From contig NC_068569.1 of NCBI RefSeq assembly GCF_025698545.1, forward strand, positions 7,874,001 to 7,938,000: DNA of 64,000 bases, read 5' to 3'. The DNA is from Gossypium raimondii (Eukaryota; Streptophyta; Magnoliopsida; Malvales; Malvaceae). A model generated the notes under the pieces. The model was not told the DNA's origin. It searched no databases and saw only the letters and a program-made list of their open reading frames with translations. Both the position numbers and the translations under genes were made by a program. This document shows, in pieces, positions 1 to 12,594 of the stretch (position 1 is the stretch's first letter; the number at the start of each line of letters is the position of its first letter).

Positions 1-1089
1 TTGTGAAGATCCATCACACTACAAAGGGGAAGAAGAATTTGGTAAAGAGTCAGATATGAGGTTAAGGAAGATTTAGCCTATCTTTCTCTGCAATAAAATA
101 ATGATAAGGCCAAAAAAGCCACTCAAGAGATTAGTTATTCATCTTTATGGCAGTTGTACGAGAGTTCAATTGAAAATAGTAACAGAAAGACAACCAACAA
201 TTGCATAAATTTCTTATAAAATTTAGCAGAAAAGGTACCACTCTGGTATTGAACATCAATCATATCACAATCAACAGCATTATCAGGTGGTCCCATACAC
301 TTATTGGCATCGCAAACCAGGCACTGGTTGGGCCTACTTGCTTGCTTGGACCATACAGCTGTACCACAGCGTAACAGCATGTGGTGCACCAGTGCACATG
401 ATATGCCCATGTTTCTTATTGCAAAGCAGCACAAAATTTTTGCAAAGTACAACATTTGATTATAGTCTCAATCTCTTGAACCATATTCAATTGCCACATT
501 TAATAACCTGCTTTAGCCAAGGCTCTGGCAGAGCATCCTTCACAGAATGTGCAACTGCACTCAGGGGGTGTGAAACACTGCATATCTTGGAAGCAAAGTT
601 ACTTCCACCATAACATTGCTTTTTAATGAAGCATGAATGAAAGATCTTACAGTTGTTGACTGAAAAAAAAAACTACGAAAGCTGCTCACATGCAGTCAAC
701 TAAGCAGTTGGTATGACAGCATGCACAAAGTAGATCATAAACTCTAGCCCAAACGTAATAGAGACCTCCACAAACCATTAGAGGGTAAAATTTCAAGATA
801 AAATCATGATATGCAAGGCACAGTTAAGTCCATGTCATGATTGATATTTTGAATGTTTCTTAGTAAAAAGGCTCCTTAAGTAGAAAAGGGTCGTTACGAG
901 CTTGTACACCAGATTTTTTCAACCAATATTTTATACTTGAGTTACAAAAGAATCGATGCACTAATAGTCGCGTTCGCTTCAAAGACTTTCAACTCTAAAA
1001 CACTTCTGAAAAACAAATTCAGGCCAATGGTAAATTAACAGCTGCACGCACATCAGATGGTATAGAAAGGGAAAACAAGTGTAACTCAC
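1..1089 (-). other. Probable first intron of the GATA11-like gene, no exon identified
   Basis: This stretch lies downstream of the GATA coding exon and should be intron, because the zinc-finger exon of that family is not found here. I looked on the minus strand for the C-X2-C-X18-C-X2-C GATA finger and did not find it, so the remaining exon or exons probably lie left of the window. A higher-GC stretch at about 240-650 has an open minus-strand frame behind a good polypyrimidine-AG acceptor near 670. Its translation matches no family I know. Confidence 0.4.
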
Positions 1090-1392
1090 AGAATCGGTAA
1101 GGTTTTGGGCCAAACTATCACTGAAGAAATCACCATAGAACCCGGAAGATAAGCTGGCCAAAACATTGGTAGGTGGCGGCTCTAAGTTTTCAAAATCACA
1201 ATCCCAGTCTTCACCACCATCATTGTTCTCTTCCACGGGCAGAAGAAAATTATTTACGTCCTCTATACTACCATTGCCATCAGGTCCTTCAACGTCTTCC
1301 AATGGCAAATCCAAATACTTTATTACGTCATCAAAGAAATCATCGTTGGGCCCAACCCCATTGTAGCCTTTGTCAAACCAAGATTTACTCAT
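1090..1392 (-). CDS. GATA-type transcription factor, first coding exon (GATA11-like), partial
   Basis: This is the N-terminal 101 codons of a GATA zinc-finger transcription factor, a nuclear protein that binds WGATAR sites. The start at 1392 opens MSKSWFDKGYNGVGP and is followed by the acidic block DDFFDDVIKYLDLPLEDVE, which is typical of the Arabidopsis GATA8/GATA11 group. Further acidic and PPP-containing sequence follows. The exon ends in phase 0 at a GTGAGT donor (window AC at 1088-1089), so the frame that runs on past it is intron. The DNA-binding finger and basic region are not in the window, so the assignment rests on the N-terminal signature only. Upstream, 1393 to about 2250 looks like leader with a CT-rich tract, and a 5' UTR intron is likely. 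The gene is cut by the window edge rather than broken. Confidence 0.72.
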
Positions 1393-2260
1393 AATTTATC
1401 TTAGAATTTTCTATTCTCTATTTTTCTGCTCACAATATAGAAGGAAAAAAAGTTAATTACTATTATATGATAATGTAAATGCGTTTAATTTAAGTAAAGA
1501 GTCGTTATCTCATAAGGAAACGAGCTTATCTATCTAAAATTACGGGTTTATATAAATATATATGTTTTTTTACAAAGCAGTAATACCTTCAGCAATAACT
1601 TCTGTATCGTATAGAATCTAAACAATTTTGAAGCAATTAAGTAAAGTAATATTTAGGCAATAATATTAATAATTGTTAATAAAGTTCCCTACCCTATTTA
1701 GGTAAAGCCCCTTTCTAAGTCGTCATTTTAGTATGAAAATTAACCAAAAAAAAAAATAATAATAATAACACCAGTACTAACAGCTCAAAGAACTTTTTTT
1801 TTATTAAAAGAGCTTGTTTGGATACATGGAAAATGAAATGCAGCAAAAGAGAAAGTTGAACGTTAGTAAATGATAACAGAGAGAAAAAGGTGGTATCATT
1901 TTCTGACTAAACGAACAGAAAACGTAACTGAAACGCAGAAGAGAAAGTGAAAAATGCAAATAAACGCAAACAAATTTTTTCTAAGAAAAAAAAAGAAAAG
2001 CGGGCAAAAAAGCAAAGAGAGAGCGAGAGAGAGGGGGGGGGGGACCTGGTTTGAAGAAGAAGGTTGAAGGCGAGTTCGTTGTTTCTTGTTTGGATCAGAG
2101 GAAAATGAGAAAGGAGGGAGGGATAGGGATTCCTTTGCATCTATAGAACTTTTAGGGATTTTAGTGAGAGGAAGAGAGTAAAAGTTCATGTGAGAAAGCG
2201 CACATGGGAGGTGGCTGTGCGCCTACGGTTTTCCCTAGCCTTTTAAATTTAATCACAGCT
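1393..2260 (-). other. Leader and promoter-proximal region of the GATA11-like gene
   Basis: Read on the minus strand, about 1970-2190 is strongly pyrimidine-rich: CT repeats and a run of about 13 C (window G-run near 2031-2043). This is typical of plant 5' untranslated leaders. A plausible 3' splice site lies shortly upstream of the start codon near 1416, so the leader is probably spliced. Open frames here contain an upstream ATG but resemble no protein. I infer the leader from composition; no transcript was available. Confidence 0.4.
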
Positions 2261-3393
2261 CACTCCTCTCTCAATCTTCATCAAATGTTGGGAAAATGTT
2301 AGTATTATATTGTTAGTGTTAGCAAATAAAACCAAACGGTAGGGACTAAGGAGGGAGTAAATGATATTTTAAATTGTAAATTTGAAATGCCTGGGTGGGA
2401 GGGGGTTACACTTAATAATGGAGTTAAAATTTAATTAAAATGAAAATGATTTGGAGGGTGGGCAACTGGCAAGGTTTTAGATCTAAAATGGGTTTAAATT
2501 ATGTTAAAAGAAAAGATCGAAGAGATCACCGACGAGTTGGAGGCTTCATTTGATTTGGTATTGCAATTTGGGTCCCATTGCCAATTATTTACTTCCACCT
2601 TCTTCCCACATGCTGCTGTGGGTCCCCTGAGATGGGGGGTTGGAACTTTGAACCTTATTTCTATTTGCTTTTTTTATATTATTAGATTTAGTTATCTATT
2701 TTCGTGTTATTATAACACGAAATGAAAAAAAAATTTATTAAATATATCATATTAATTATATTTATATTAAATTACGATTTTAGTTCCGCATCATGTGTTA
2801 TACTCATGTGCAAAGTACTTCGCTCCTAGTAAAGACGTCATACATGTAGAAAAGTTATGTACGTTAGTACTACTCTATTGATTTATACTTTGTTCATGGA
2901 TTAGATTGATGATCCGTCAAATCAATCCGTAAATCTGACGCAAATCAGCCGACTTTTGTTTTGGACAACATCTCCTAAATTTAGAATTCTAGTCTAGTGA
3001 GAAATAGATGCGACTCATAGGATGAACTCTATCTGAATAAGAAAATAAGGCAACATATTAATAAAAATAAAATTTAAAAAACTGGGATTCTTTTTAAATA
3101 CACACTAATTAAGGGTGTCATATTTCTACACAAAAACTGGTTTTCCATTTTAAATACTACGATGATACGTACAGAGCACCAAGGGTTAGGTAGATAATGA
3201 CCATTTGATAAAATAATTTTAAAAAAAGAAAAAGAAAGAATGCAACTCTATCTGTGGAAGCAGCAACGGCAGCAGCAATGCCATAATGCAATAATATGAT
3301 TTTTGGTATTCTTCAATTTCATCAATCATCACCCAAGCTTCTTAACCAGCCTAGTGTAGCCTAGTAAACATCAGGTTGAGAATAAATAATTAT
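2261..3393. other. Intergenic, no gene seen
   Basis: AT-rich spacer between the GATA11-like gene and the 3' end of the EDR2-like gene. It should hold the GATA promoter and the EDR2-like 3' UTR and polyadenylation region just below 3394. I see no RNA gene, repeat structure or convincing open frame. Confidence 0.5.
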
Positions 3394-6300
3394 TCATACT
3401 TTTACTGTAATAGATTTTGATGCGTCAAGATGGTTCAGCCGGCATGTTCCAAGAAGATACTCTGGTAGCTCCTCTTCTGTATTTGCCTGTATATATATAT
3501 ATATATATATAAGAAAATCCACATTTCTGTATTGGTTAAAAAGTGTATGATCATTCCATAAAGTGATCCAATTCCTGTTCTTCTTAGGGTTGATTTTACC
3601 TGTATCAAAAATGCCATTTCAATAACCAGATTGTTGAGGTAACCAAGCACAAGACTGACCACGCCTCTTGCCACCGTCGATGACCCAATGTCAATCCCAA
3701 GCTGAAATGACAGATAAATCAAATTTCAGTATTGCCATAAAAGATTTTCATGCTTTTTCTACTCTCGTACTTGAAAATGTGGAGAGGCTAGCTAGAAGAG
3801 AAATGAATCTAACTCGGAGAAAATTTAGGTGATTTTTCAAATGCATTCTCCAGGTTAATTGTGCTTGGACCCTGACAAATATATAAATGTAGTTCATGAA
3901 AGTTTACCTCCAAGTAGTTCTTCCCACGGAAATAATTAATTTCCAATGCTTGGCCAATGAGACAAGCTTTCTTTCCGACACTCTGCTTGACTATCCACGA
4001 CCCCTAACAAAACAAACTCAATTGTCAGAACCTTGCTTTATAACCCACTGGTGAGTTCACTTCCATCAAAGATTCTCAATGTCAACTACACAATACTGCA
4101 TGTACCGACCTTTGATATGTATGGAATGAGCTTAAACCTTGAATTTCTATATGCGTCATCACCATTGATGAAGTTATACAGTAAGGGTGAATCTTCCACT
4201 GGAGTATTCATCATATAGTATAGTGCTAGGCTGTATGTTGTTGAACCTGGCACCTGTTTCATGGTAAATAATTCAGTTATGTTAAATGCTTAAGAACCAA
4301 TAAGAATACAGCTTGACAGAATTAAATGTAAAACAAAATCGCAAAGTACCTGTATGTTTACAATGAAGAAAAACTCTGGTCCACCCTGAGCAGCATATTT
4401 CTGCAGATAAACATTTTTTGTAACTTTTTTCGTCAATTTGCAGGCAACATATAGCAAATACAAGAAGTACAGTTGAGCTTATAGGTGACCCATAAGCATG
4501 ACCTCTAAATCTCAATCGACAGAAAAGTAAGGGCATATATAAGAGAAAACCTGAACAATGCCCCCAGGACGCCCTCCTAGATCATCTTCGCGTTTGTCAG
4601 ATCTTAGCCAATCTGCAGCGACCATTTGCATTAATGTGCCCTTTGCCTTAAACTGAAAGAAAAAAAGAACAAAGATGTAATTCTAAATTGGAGTTGAAAT
4701 TTAAGGAAAACTAAAAGTTGGGCTATGCAAAAGGAAAGCCAAAGTGGATTTGATTTGGATATCCAGGACTTCAGACTTCCTAGCAATTGATCACCATAAG
4801 ATATCTACAAAACCCTACAATTAACTGTGTCCTAAACATGCTAGGCAAACATGGAAGGACATGTATATCATTTAGAGATCATCAGAGACAAAGCACCTGT
4901 TAATGCAAGATCATGCAACAAGGCATACAATAAACCATCATAGAACACACCAGCTGAAGTTTTGTAGTAAAATTCAGCTTTGTGTCACTGAAATATTTTT
5001 CTACATACCTTCTTACAATCTTCTAGGTAATTCTCCCCACGAATTAAAAATGTGGAGGGTTCTGCCGCTGTCCAACTGCAGGGTAATGTACAAGTTGGAT
5101 CTTTGGGAAGAGTGTTTCCATAGGAGCAACATATGCCATCTTCCTTCGTCATGTCTTGTAAGTCCATGTAGCCCCTTTTCTGGACTGCAACATACAAAGA
5201 ATTGGAAGCCATCAGCAATTATCTTTCTAAAAATTCTATTGAAAAGAAAATTCTTTGTTTCTATATTATAGAAGGGAATACTGATAATCCAAATAGGAAC
5301 CACCTGCAAGATCATGTAACTTTTTCACAAAAACAGCAGCAGTTGATAACTTTGTTTGGCGTGTATCCTGTAAATTTCAGTCACATAGATGTCATGTGAG
5401 AAACTTCGAGCAAAACATACACACACAAAACCTTTAGTAGAGAAAAACTCTAGAGTAATACAGCCATACGAAGAAACATAATAGGAAAAATAGAGACTCT
5501 ATAGTTGGTCACATCCTCTGAGATATGAAGCACCACTAACTGCAACTTAGTTTGCATGTAAGAATCAATGCTAAATTACTTTGACTTGTACCTGAGAGTA
5601 TACTTCCGGAGCATAGTCAGAATCCCACCTATCTGTTGATTGATCATAGTCTGTTGGTTCTGGAACATCAAAGAATTCATCGGCAGCATCATTAAGACCT
5701 ACCAGACTCGAGTGCTCTGAAGGTGCCTTTTCCATTCCTTCACTCAAATTTTCCTTCGATTTTCCAGCCTCTATCTGTGTGCACATATCAACTACACAGT
5801 CCTCTTCACTCTGTTGCAACCTAACAGCCCGTATCAACTCTCCAGATGAAATATCAGCAGAAGGATATTTTCCTTGTTTTGCTTTAAATAACTCTCTTAA
5901 CGCTGCAGGTACATGAAATTAATTCCTAGCAAATTAATGCCTCAAATGATCACACAATCATTAAACATTACACACACACACACACGATATTGAACAGATA
6001 AATAAGATTATAACAGCAGTTGGGATTAAGGGTAATATATCACATGAAGTTATAACACAATATATGATTACCGGCAACTCTCTCAAGCATACGGATGGTA
6101 ATAGATCGGGCTGCAGAAGTTTTAAGATAAGATTTCCAGAACTTCCAATCAATTGCAAGCATGTGTTTTACAACTGAGTGTTTTTCTTCATTCAGAGGAG
6201 ATATGACATATCCACCACCTGCAAATAAGTGCCGGACATTGACCTCATAGATTAACTTTCAATTTTTCTGCTTTTTAATACAAACATCTTCCTGTTCTTT

Positions 6301-9300
6301 TATAGAGAATTTCAAGAGTGCATCATATACCGCAACCTATAAATTTCGCTGTGGTATACAAGGACAAATTTATCACATCAAAATAAAGCAATGAGATAGA
6401 CATTTATCTGCAGTATTCAAACTGAAGCCAAACAACGCTTCAACTTTCGAACATATAAAAAAACCAGAATAAATACATTTTTGTTTCATGCACACATGAG
6501 ATGCTTAGTAAACAAGGTTAAGAGTATGCTCAATTAAATCTAGAAGATTAAGACGGTTCATGCATCCTATAATGTATATATTTATGCATGAAAGTAGGAT
6601 ATAGAGAACTCAGAAAGATGAAAGAAGTTCTGTTTTACTTATGTTTCAGGCATACATTACTTTTAAGGCAGGCACGGATATAGCTTTTCTGTGGGGGGCA
6701 CTTCTTGTGAAACACCGAGTGGTACAGAATAACTGTTATAAAATCAACCAAAAAGAAGTTAGTTTGTAATTTAACTAGATTTGTTGTGACTTCTGAATAG
6801 AACTTTTAAGAATCTCCTCAAAGCAATTACTACCATATGTTCCATCATCTTCTCTTCTCCAATAGCGGCGCAACAAGAGATCCCTCCTTTTCATTCCCCT
6901 GCAAGTATTATGAGTTAGTGAAACTATATAACCAGAAACCTCTATCTTGCAAAACATAATGACAAAATCAGAAGTTTGGATCTGACATAGGTAACCAATC
7001 ACCATATAGCTGCTTGTGAATGATATCAGTATGACCATCAAGATGTTCAATCACACTACCCTTGTAGAAACAGAAATCCCATCTGCAAGGCAATTTGCAA
7101 ATTTCCTTTGGTCTTAGAAAAAGAAAACATTTCAGGAAAAGACAAATACATTGCTAGATGAATAGAATTCTAATTTTGTAAAACTTTAAAACACGCTAGA
7201 GAGCATCAGAGGAGTAATAATAAATGAAATATAGATTTCTAATTTTGCAAAACATTAAAAGTTAAAGCACACTAGAGAGCATCAGAGAACTGATAGTAAA
7301 TAAAATAGAGGCGTTAAAAGGGCACCAAATATAGATGTCAACTACATGCATGGTATCATCTTCAAAATGCAGATTTCTTCTTATGGTTTTGGTGTAGCTA
7401 TTAAACTAATGTATAAATAATTTCTAGGCAAATTGAAGTCTGTATCAACAAGGGCAAAGATTACATTGCTGCTGTTTCTATCATGCATCAAACTTGAGTT
7501 GAGATTTCTTCTCCATTACAACCTCAGTGAGAAAAAAGCACTAACTGCACACAAAAAATTGTCCAATGGGAAATAATAATCACAATGCGGTCTGTTCCAT
7601 TAAACTGCAATGCTAGATCCACTACAATTAATAATATACTTAGAATTAAAGTACCATTGAGATTGAAATCAATCCATAGTTCTTGCAAAAGATTTTAAGA
7701 GCTCATTTCAAGGAAAATACAGAGTACTTGGCAGCTTACTCTGATCTTGAGGGTCCAAGAGACATAAGTGTCTGGAAAATGGCTTCTGAAGTTCCATCTA
7801 TGACACCCACAGCCATGATTGCAGGATGATCATCCCACTGTCAATGGAGGGAGGAGAAAAGTGTCAAAATGCAATTGCATGAAATTCATTGACAGGCAAA
7901 TCAAAAGCTACCAACCTTTCCATGAGAATCCCTATCTTTAGCTTCTTTAAACAGTCTAAGACCTGCGTTTCATCATGGTTTTAGACAAACAATTATGGTT
8001 ATCTCAAAAATCACAAATATTTGTTCCGTAATTACCATTCTGACAGCCAAAGATTGTCCAAGGTGAAGGAGCCACAACATCAGATGTCACTCTGTCCATC
8101 TTTGTGGATGAACAAAGAGTCCAGTCAATAGAACTGTTATGATTTGTGTTACTGGAACCACTCGATCTGCATGCAAGGAGCCCTTCTAAGAAACTGATAT
8201 ATAATAATAGAGCATAAACATGAGAGAATACTTGATAGTAAAACAAGCATTAGGTCCTGTCGCAGTCATCAGTAGTAAATATTCTAAATAAATGCAACTT
8301 AACGTTATTCAAGCTATCAGCACAGAATCAAATCATGCCCAAGCATAGGTGAAGAGACAGAAAAAAAGCAGCAATTGGATATATGTTACATAGCAATAAT
8401 GGATGGTTACTTCTTACCTGAAGGACTGCCATCTGCTCTTTGAACAAGCAACATCATTTCCAGGGTATGTACCACCCTGTATAAATACAATAAAATCTCA
8501 TTCTCATCTCATATTGTGTTGGAAACTTATGATGTGCATTAACAAGAGGAAGCAGTTCATTTCAGACCTTTAAAGCTGCTTCCTTGAAGGATTGAATCCA
8601 TCTTGCTGCTTCCTCAGGACTACTAGCTCCTAGCTGAAAAATTGATTCCATATGTCATACATGAAGGTGAAATTATCATACATGTTGACTAACAATTGTT
8701 TTTGTAAAATATTTGCCTCACCTTAAGTTGATCATTGTGATTAGAAGTATTATAAAGAGTGAATATGAAGAATACCTACAAGCCAAACAAAGAACTGTCC
8801 TTAGAAAATCTCCAATGGGATGAACCAATCAGAAAACACAAACCAATAAAATTACAACTGTCCAAGAAAAAAGGAAACATAATTCACATACGTTGCTGTG
8901 AATGCTCTCTCTCCCATTGTCTGCAACTCGAATGCAGGAATCAATAATAACACTTCGACCAGGTTCCTGAAAGGTAAATCAAGGTTCAGTTTTTAGGCTT
9001 ATTAAAATTGTTAAGCGTCAAAAGTACAGTCTACAACTAAGAAATATAAACAATAGAAAAATTAACTTAAAAATGAATATGAGCCCAAATACAGTCTTAG
9101 CATCGTCATTTATTAATTCATCGATATATACAAAACACTTTCGCACAGCTAAAGATGAACTGCAACAGCAACAAATAAATGCACTAGATAGCTCGACCAT
9201 TGGGTATTCTTCCAAGACACTTCAGATTAAAGCGAAGACATGCCACATTGTATAGTTATGCTTAAAGTGTAGCTAACGATTTGCTTGGCTTATGATTATC

Positions 9301-10117
9301 ATCGAATCAACTTAGCTTTCTCTAAAAGCTAAAGATTTAACAGCACAAAGACTATGCGACGTATGAATGATAAAGTAAAATACTCCTGACCAAAAGCTGA
9401 CGTTACAATTCCTCCAGATTTACCTATAAAGAGTTATCTCTATCAGGCGATAACAAAAAAAAAAAAAAAAGAGCAGAAACCTGAAAGGCTTCTCGATCGA
9501 AAGAACCAATTCAATAGGGGAAAAAATAAAAAAAGGAGCAAAAGAAGTCAGCTGCATAAAAAAGCATATATGTTCTCAATCAAGGTCTCTCTCCTTACTA
9601 TCAAAGTACTCTCTGAAACGCTTTTGTCATGAAATATTAAATCATATTCAACTAATCCATTACTAAGCAACTAAAATGATTAGTAAATATACAAATAAAA
9701 TAGTATAAGAAAATCAATAATAAATGAACAAATTAAAAAAGAAGAAGTCATACTACTAAAAACTAGTTATTCAATATTAGAGCGGTTGCCTTGGACTGAC
9801 TAATAAAAAACAAAATTCGGAAAAACAAAAACAAAGAGATAATGATATTAAATTTTAATGCCATTATTTCTTTAGAACATTCGTATAATGAGAAACGAAA
9901 CTTGCAAGATAAGCTTCTCAACAATCAAAAAAAAAAAAAAAAGAGAGAGTGAGGAAGAAACCTGGAGATTGGAAATGGGCATGGATTTGAAGCTCTTAAG
10001 CAGATGATCTTCAAGAACAAAGTAACGTTTCCTTGAGTACTGTAATCCAATCCGATTCGAACGAATTATATGTAACCATCCTTCCATTTTTAATTCTCCG
10101 ATCTGTGAACCGCCCAT
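3394..10117 (-). CDS. EDR2-like protein: PH, START and DUF1336 (EDR2_C) domains
   Basis: Complete 21-exon gene of 734 codons. Exons (high to low): 9962-10117, 8892-8966, 8722-8775, 8568-8633, 8418-8476, 8036-8166, 7916-7962, 7740-7837, 6987-7082, 6834-6898, 6661-6732, 6072-6218, 5592-5902, 5304-5367, 5009-5184, 4551-4652, 4350-4400, 4110-4253, 3908-4003, 3600-3701, 3394-3486. Residues 1 to about 115 form a PH domain (MEGWLHIIRS, then YSRKRYFVLED). About 190-400 is START-like, with AVGVIDGTSEAIF, EHLDGHTDIIHKQLY and MKRRDLLLRRYWRREDDGTY. About 400-490 is an acidic linker. The C-terminus is DUF1336, with GSWIVKQSVGKKACLIGQ and LGIDIGSSTVARGVV. Arabidopsis EDR2 binds phosphoinositide through PH and negatively regulates mildew-induced cell death. 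This copy looks closer to the At2g28320/At3g54800 type, so its role may differ. One oddity is Met where relatives have Trp at the exon 9/10 junction. Confidence 0.93.
3490..3512. repeat. (AT)n microsatellite
   Basis: About eleven AT units sit at the 3' end of the last intron of the EDR2-like gene, immediately upstream of the terminal acceptor. Length variation here could affect the pyrimidine tract, which is unusually weak. Confidence 0.9.
5970..5985. repeat. (AC)n microsatellite
   Basis: Eight AC units inside the intron between the exons ending 5902 and starting 6072 of the EDR2-like gene. Confidence 0.85.
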
Positions 10118-12440
10118 TTTTTTTTCTTTCTTCTTTAAGCAAAAAAAGAAAAAGAAAAAAGAGTTATTCGTAAACTGAAAATAAACAAGTGAGTCAATTT
10201 TTTTCTTTTTTGGAGGTGAAATTAGTGAAACTCCTCTTTGGAGTTTAAGATGCCAAAAAAATTCCTCTCTGCCTTTCGGTTTCTCTCTCTTTGCCTCAGC
10301 GGATTTTTATTCTTTAAACGTTTTTCTCTTTGTTTAAGAAAACAGAAACGAACTCAAGCGCATATGAGACGTGTACTTGCCAGGCGAATATTATATGCTT
10401 CAAATTTACCTTATTACCCTTTTCTCCTCTCATTTGAAGTTCAAAAAGTACGCTAAAAAATTATGCACCCAATCATTTTTCAAATTATTAATTTATATTA
10501 TAACACAAGTGAACAAATTGATTTAAAAATATATAAAAATTAAATCAAATTTTGATTATTATGATAAAATTGGAATCTTAAAAATTATAGCGTTTTATCT
10601 TCTAAGCACTATATATACATATTATTTTATTAATTTGATATAATAAAACAATAACATTAGTATACTAATATAATTTACATCGCAATAAATGTTTTGTTTT
10701 GATAATTTTCTAATTGGTTTGATACTCCGTTAATTCATTGCAATTTACAACAATTCGATGACAAGTTTTAACTTAATATAATTATACAAATTAACGTAGT
10801 GCAATTACCAAAAACATTAAAAACTTTATACAAGGTAGTGAACTAATGTTTCATCTTTATTTTTTTTAATTTTATTTTTTTAAAAGGTAAATATATTAAT
10901 TTATTCATGAATAGAATCATATAATTAAGGGAAAAATAACAAACACTCGTCGTAGATGGTAAATGATAAGCTTCATTAACACAACAAAGGCTTTAGCTTT
11001 AGCATTAATAGAACATCATGGCACGTTGACAATTGACTTTGTCACAACTCAAACACGACATATCTGGAGTGATTGCAAGTACTTAATACGATAAGGAAAT
11101 CAACCTCGGATGGTCCAAAGCGGTAAGTAAAAATCGACCAAAGAATCGAGCATTCACCAAACTAGAGAAGATGACAACAAAATCATCCCTAAAATTACTT
11201 AATGTAAAACTAAGGTCACATGCATAAGCAACACTAAAAAACATGCTATAAAAGCAAACTAAAATTTCTAAAACTGAAAAGTTGTTAAGCAATGGAAAAA
11301 TAAACAAAAAAACATATAAAACTTAAAATAATACAGGTCAAAATCGACTTGTGAAATCATTTATTATTCTCAAAATGCTCTCAAAACAGAAATATATTAA
11401 GAAGCTGGCGAAGAGCAACTCACAGTCCAAGAAAACTTACTAGTGGCCAGTGGAGTCTTCGCGAACGACAAGCGTCGTTATTTGTCCATCACAACTTGTG
11501 AAGATAATAAAGATATCCACAAAATAGACATACAAACTGAAAAATGGAGAAAACATGTGAAGTAGATGAGAAGAAAAAGAAAAGAAAAGATTAATGGGAA
11601 GGAGAAAAAGGCGGGTAATAGCCAACCTGGAGACTAACACTGTCACCGGGCAAAACAAATTTATTTTTAAAGATATATGTAATGTTATTTTATTTTAATC
11701 AAATAAGTAATTGAATAATCTAATTTACTAAAACTCCATGTGTCATCAAACATAAACTAAAAAATAAAATTAAACAAATAAATGACGAAATAATATTAAC
11801 ATCTTAAAAAAAAAGTTCCATGAACATAAATAAATTATTTCTTTTGTATATTCAATGGAAGTAAGGTTGTAGGAAAATATCACTTTCACAGATTGAACTA
11901 ACAATTTTGTCGTATTTTGGTGACTTCAGAGTCTGGTACTTGAGCTATATAATCCCATAAAGTATACTAAAATAAGAATAAAATATTTGGCAAATCTTGA
12001 CTAAATAAACCTTAGCTTTGGAATTTTACTCAATAATTATTTACTTCGCTGAATTATAAATAGTTTTTGCTATTTGCACCCTTTTATTTAATAATTTCAA
12101 AATTCTTATCTACTTTACAATCCTAAAATACCTAATATTTATATCTTTAATCCTTATTAATTTAGAGAAAGGATGAAATTACCAGAACATGAAATTGGAT
12201 CTTTAATGTCAATTTACAAGTATCTAGCCACAGATAACTTTTGGAAATGACTCAAACGTAATATAACTTTTGCAGTTTTTTTGAAATCTAATCATATTTT
12301 TAATCCTTATTTATAATTTAATGTATTGTATGTAGTATTTATATTTTATTGAATTTTATTTTAAATATAGATTATATATTTAAATTTGTAATGTTTATAT
12401 TTTAATATTTAAAATATAGTTTATATATTTAAATATAATG
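10118..12440. other. Intergenic, upstream of the EDR2-like gene
   Basis: This holds the promoter and leader of the EDR2-like gene on its left side (purine-rich in the window orientation, about 10118-10240). Beyond that is AT-rich spacer. The stretch 10930-11660 is somewhat richer in GC and breaks up into short frames on both strands. None resembles a known protein, and I suspect old repeat debris without being able to name it. Confidence 0.4.
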
Positions 12441-12445
12441 TTTAC

Positions 12446-12590
12446 CAACAAGTGGTTGGGTGTAGTGATAAGACACATTGCACTCCCAAGATAAGGACCT
12501 AGGTTCGAACATTGGAGGCGATATTGTTGGGAGGAGTGACCACGAACCCCAAATATGGACCGCAAAACAAACATGAATAATATAAAAAAA
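12446..12590 (+). mobile_element. tRNA-derived SINE-like element
   Basis: About 12461-12472 (TGTAGTGATAAG) resembles the A box of an RNA polymerase III internal promoter. 12501-12511 (AGGTTCGAACA) closely fits the B box consensus GGTTCGANYC. The roughly 30-40 bp spacing is as in tRNAs and SINEs. A GC-richer body follows and ends in an A-rich tail near 12583-12594. It does not fold as a tRNA and no clear target duplication was found. I recall similar units as common in cotton intergenic DNA, but that was not checked. Confidence 0.5.
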
Positions 12591-12594
12591 ATTC

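Noticed and set aside
287..613. Plus-strand open frame of 108 codons
   Set aside because: Composition and lack of any motif suggest chance; the opposite strand is as open over the same interval.
1896..2189. Minus-strand frame of 97 codons upstream of the GATA start
   Set aside because: It lies in a CT-rich untranslated leader and its composition reflects that tract.
10238..10456. Plus-strand frame of 72 codons next to the EDR2-like start
   Set aside because: It overlaps the divergent promoter region, resembles no protein and has no conserved motif.
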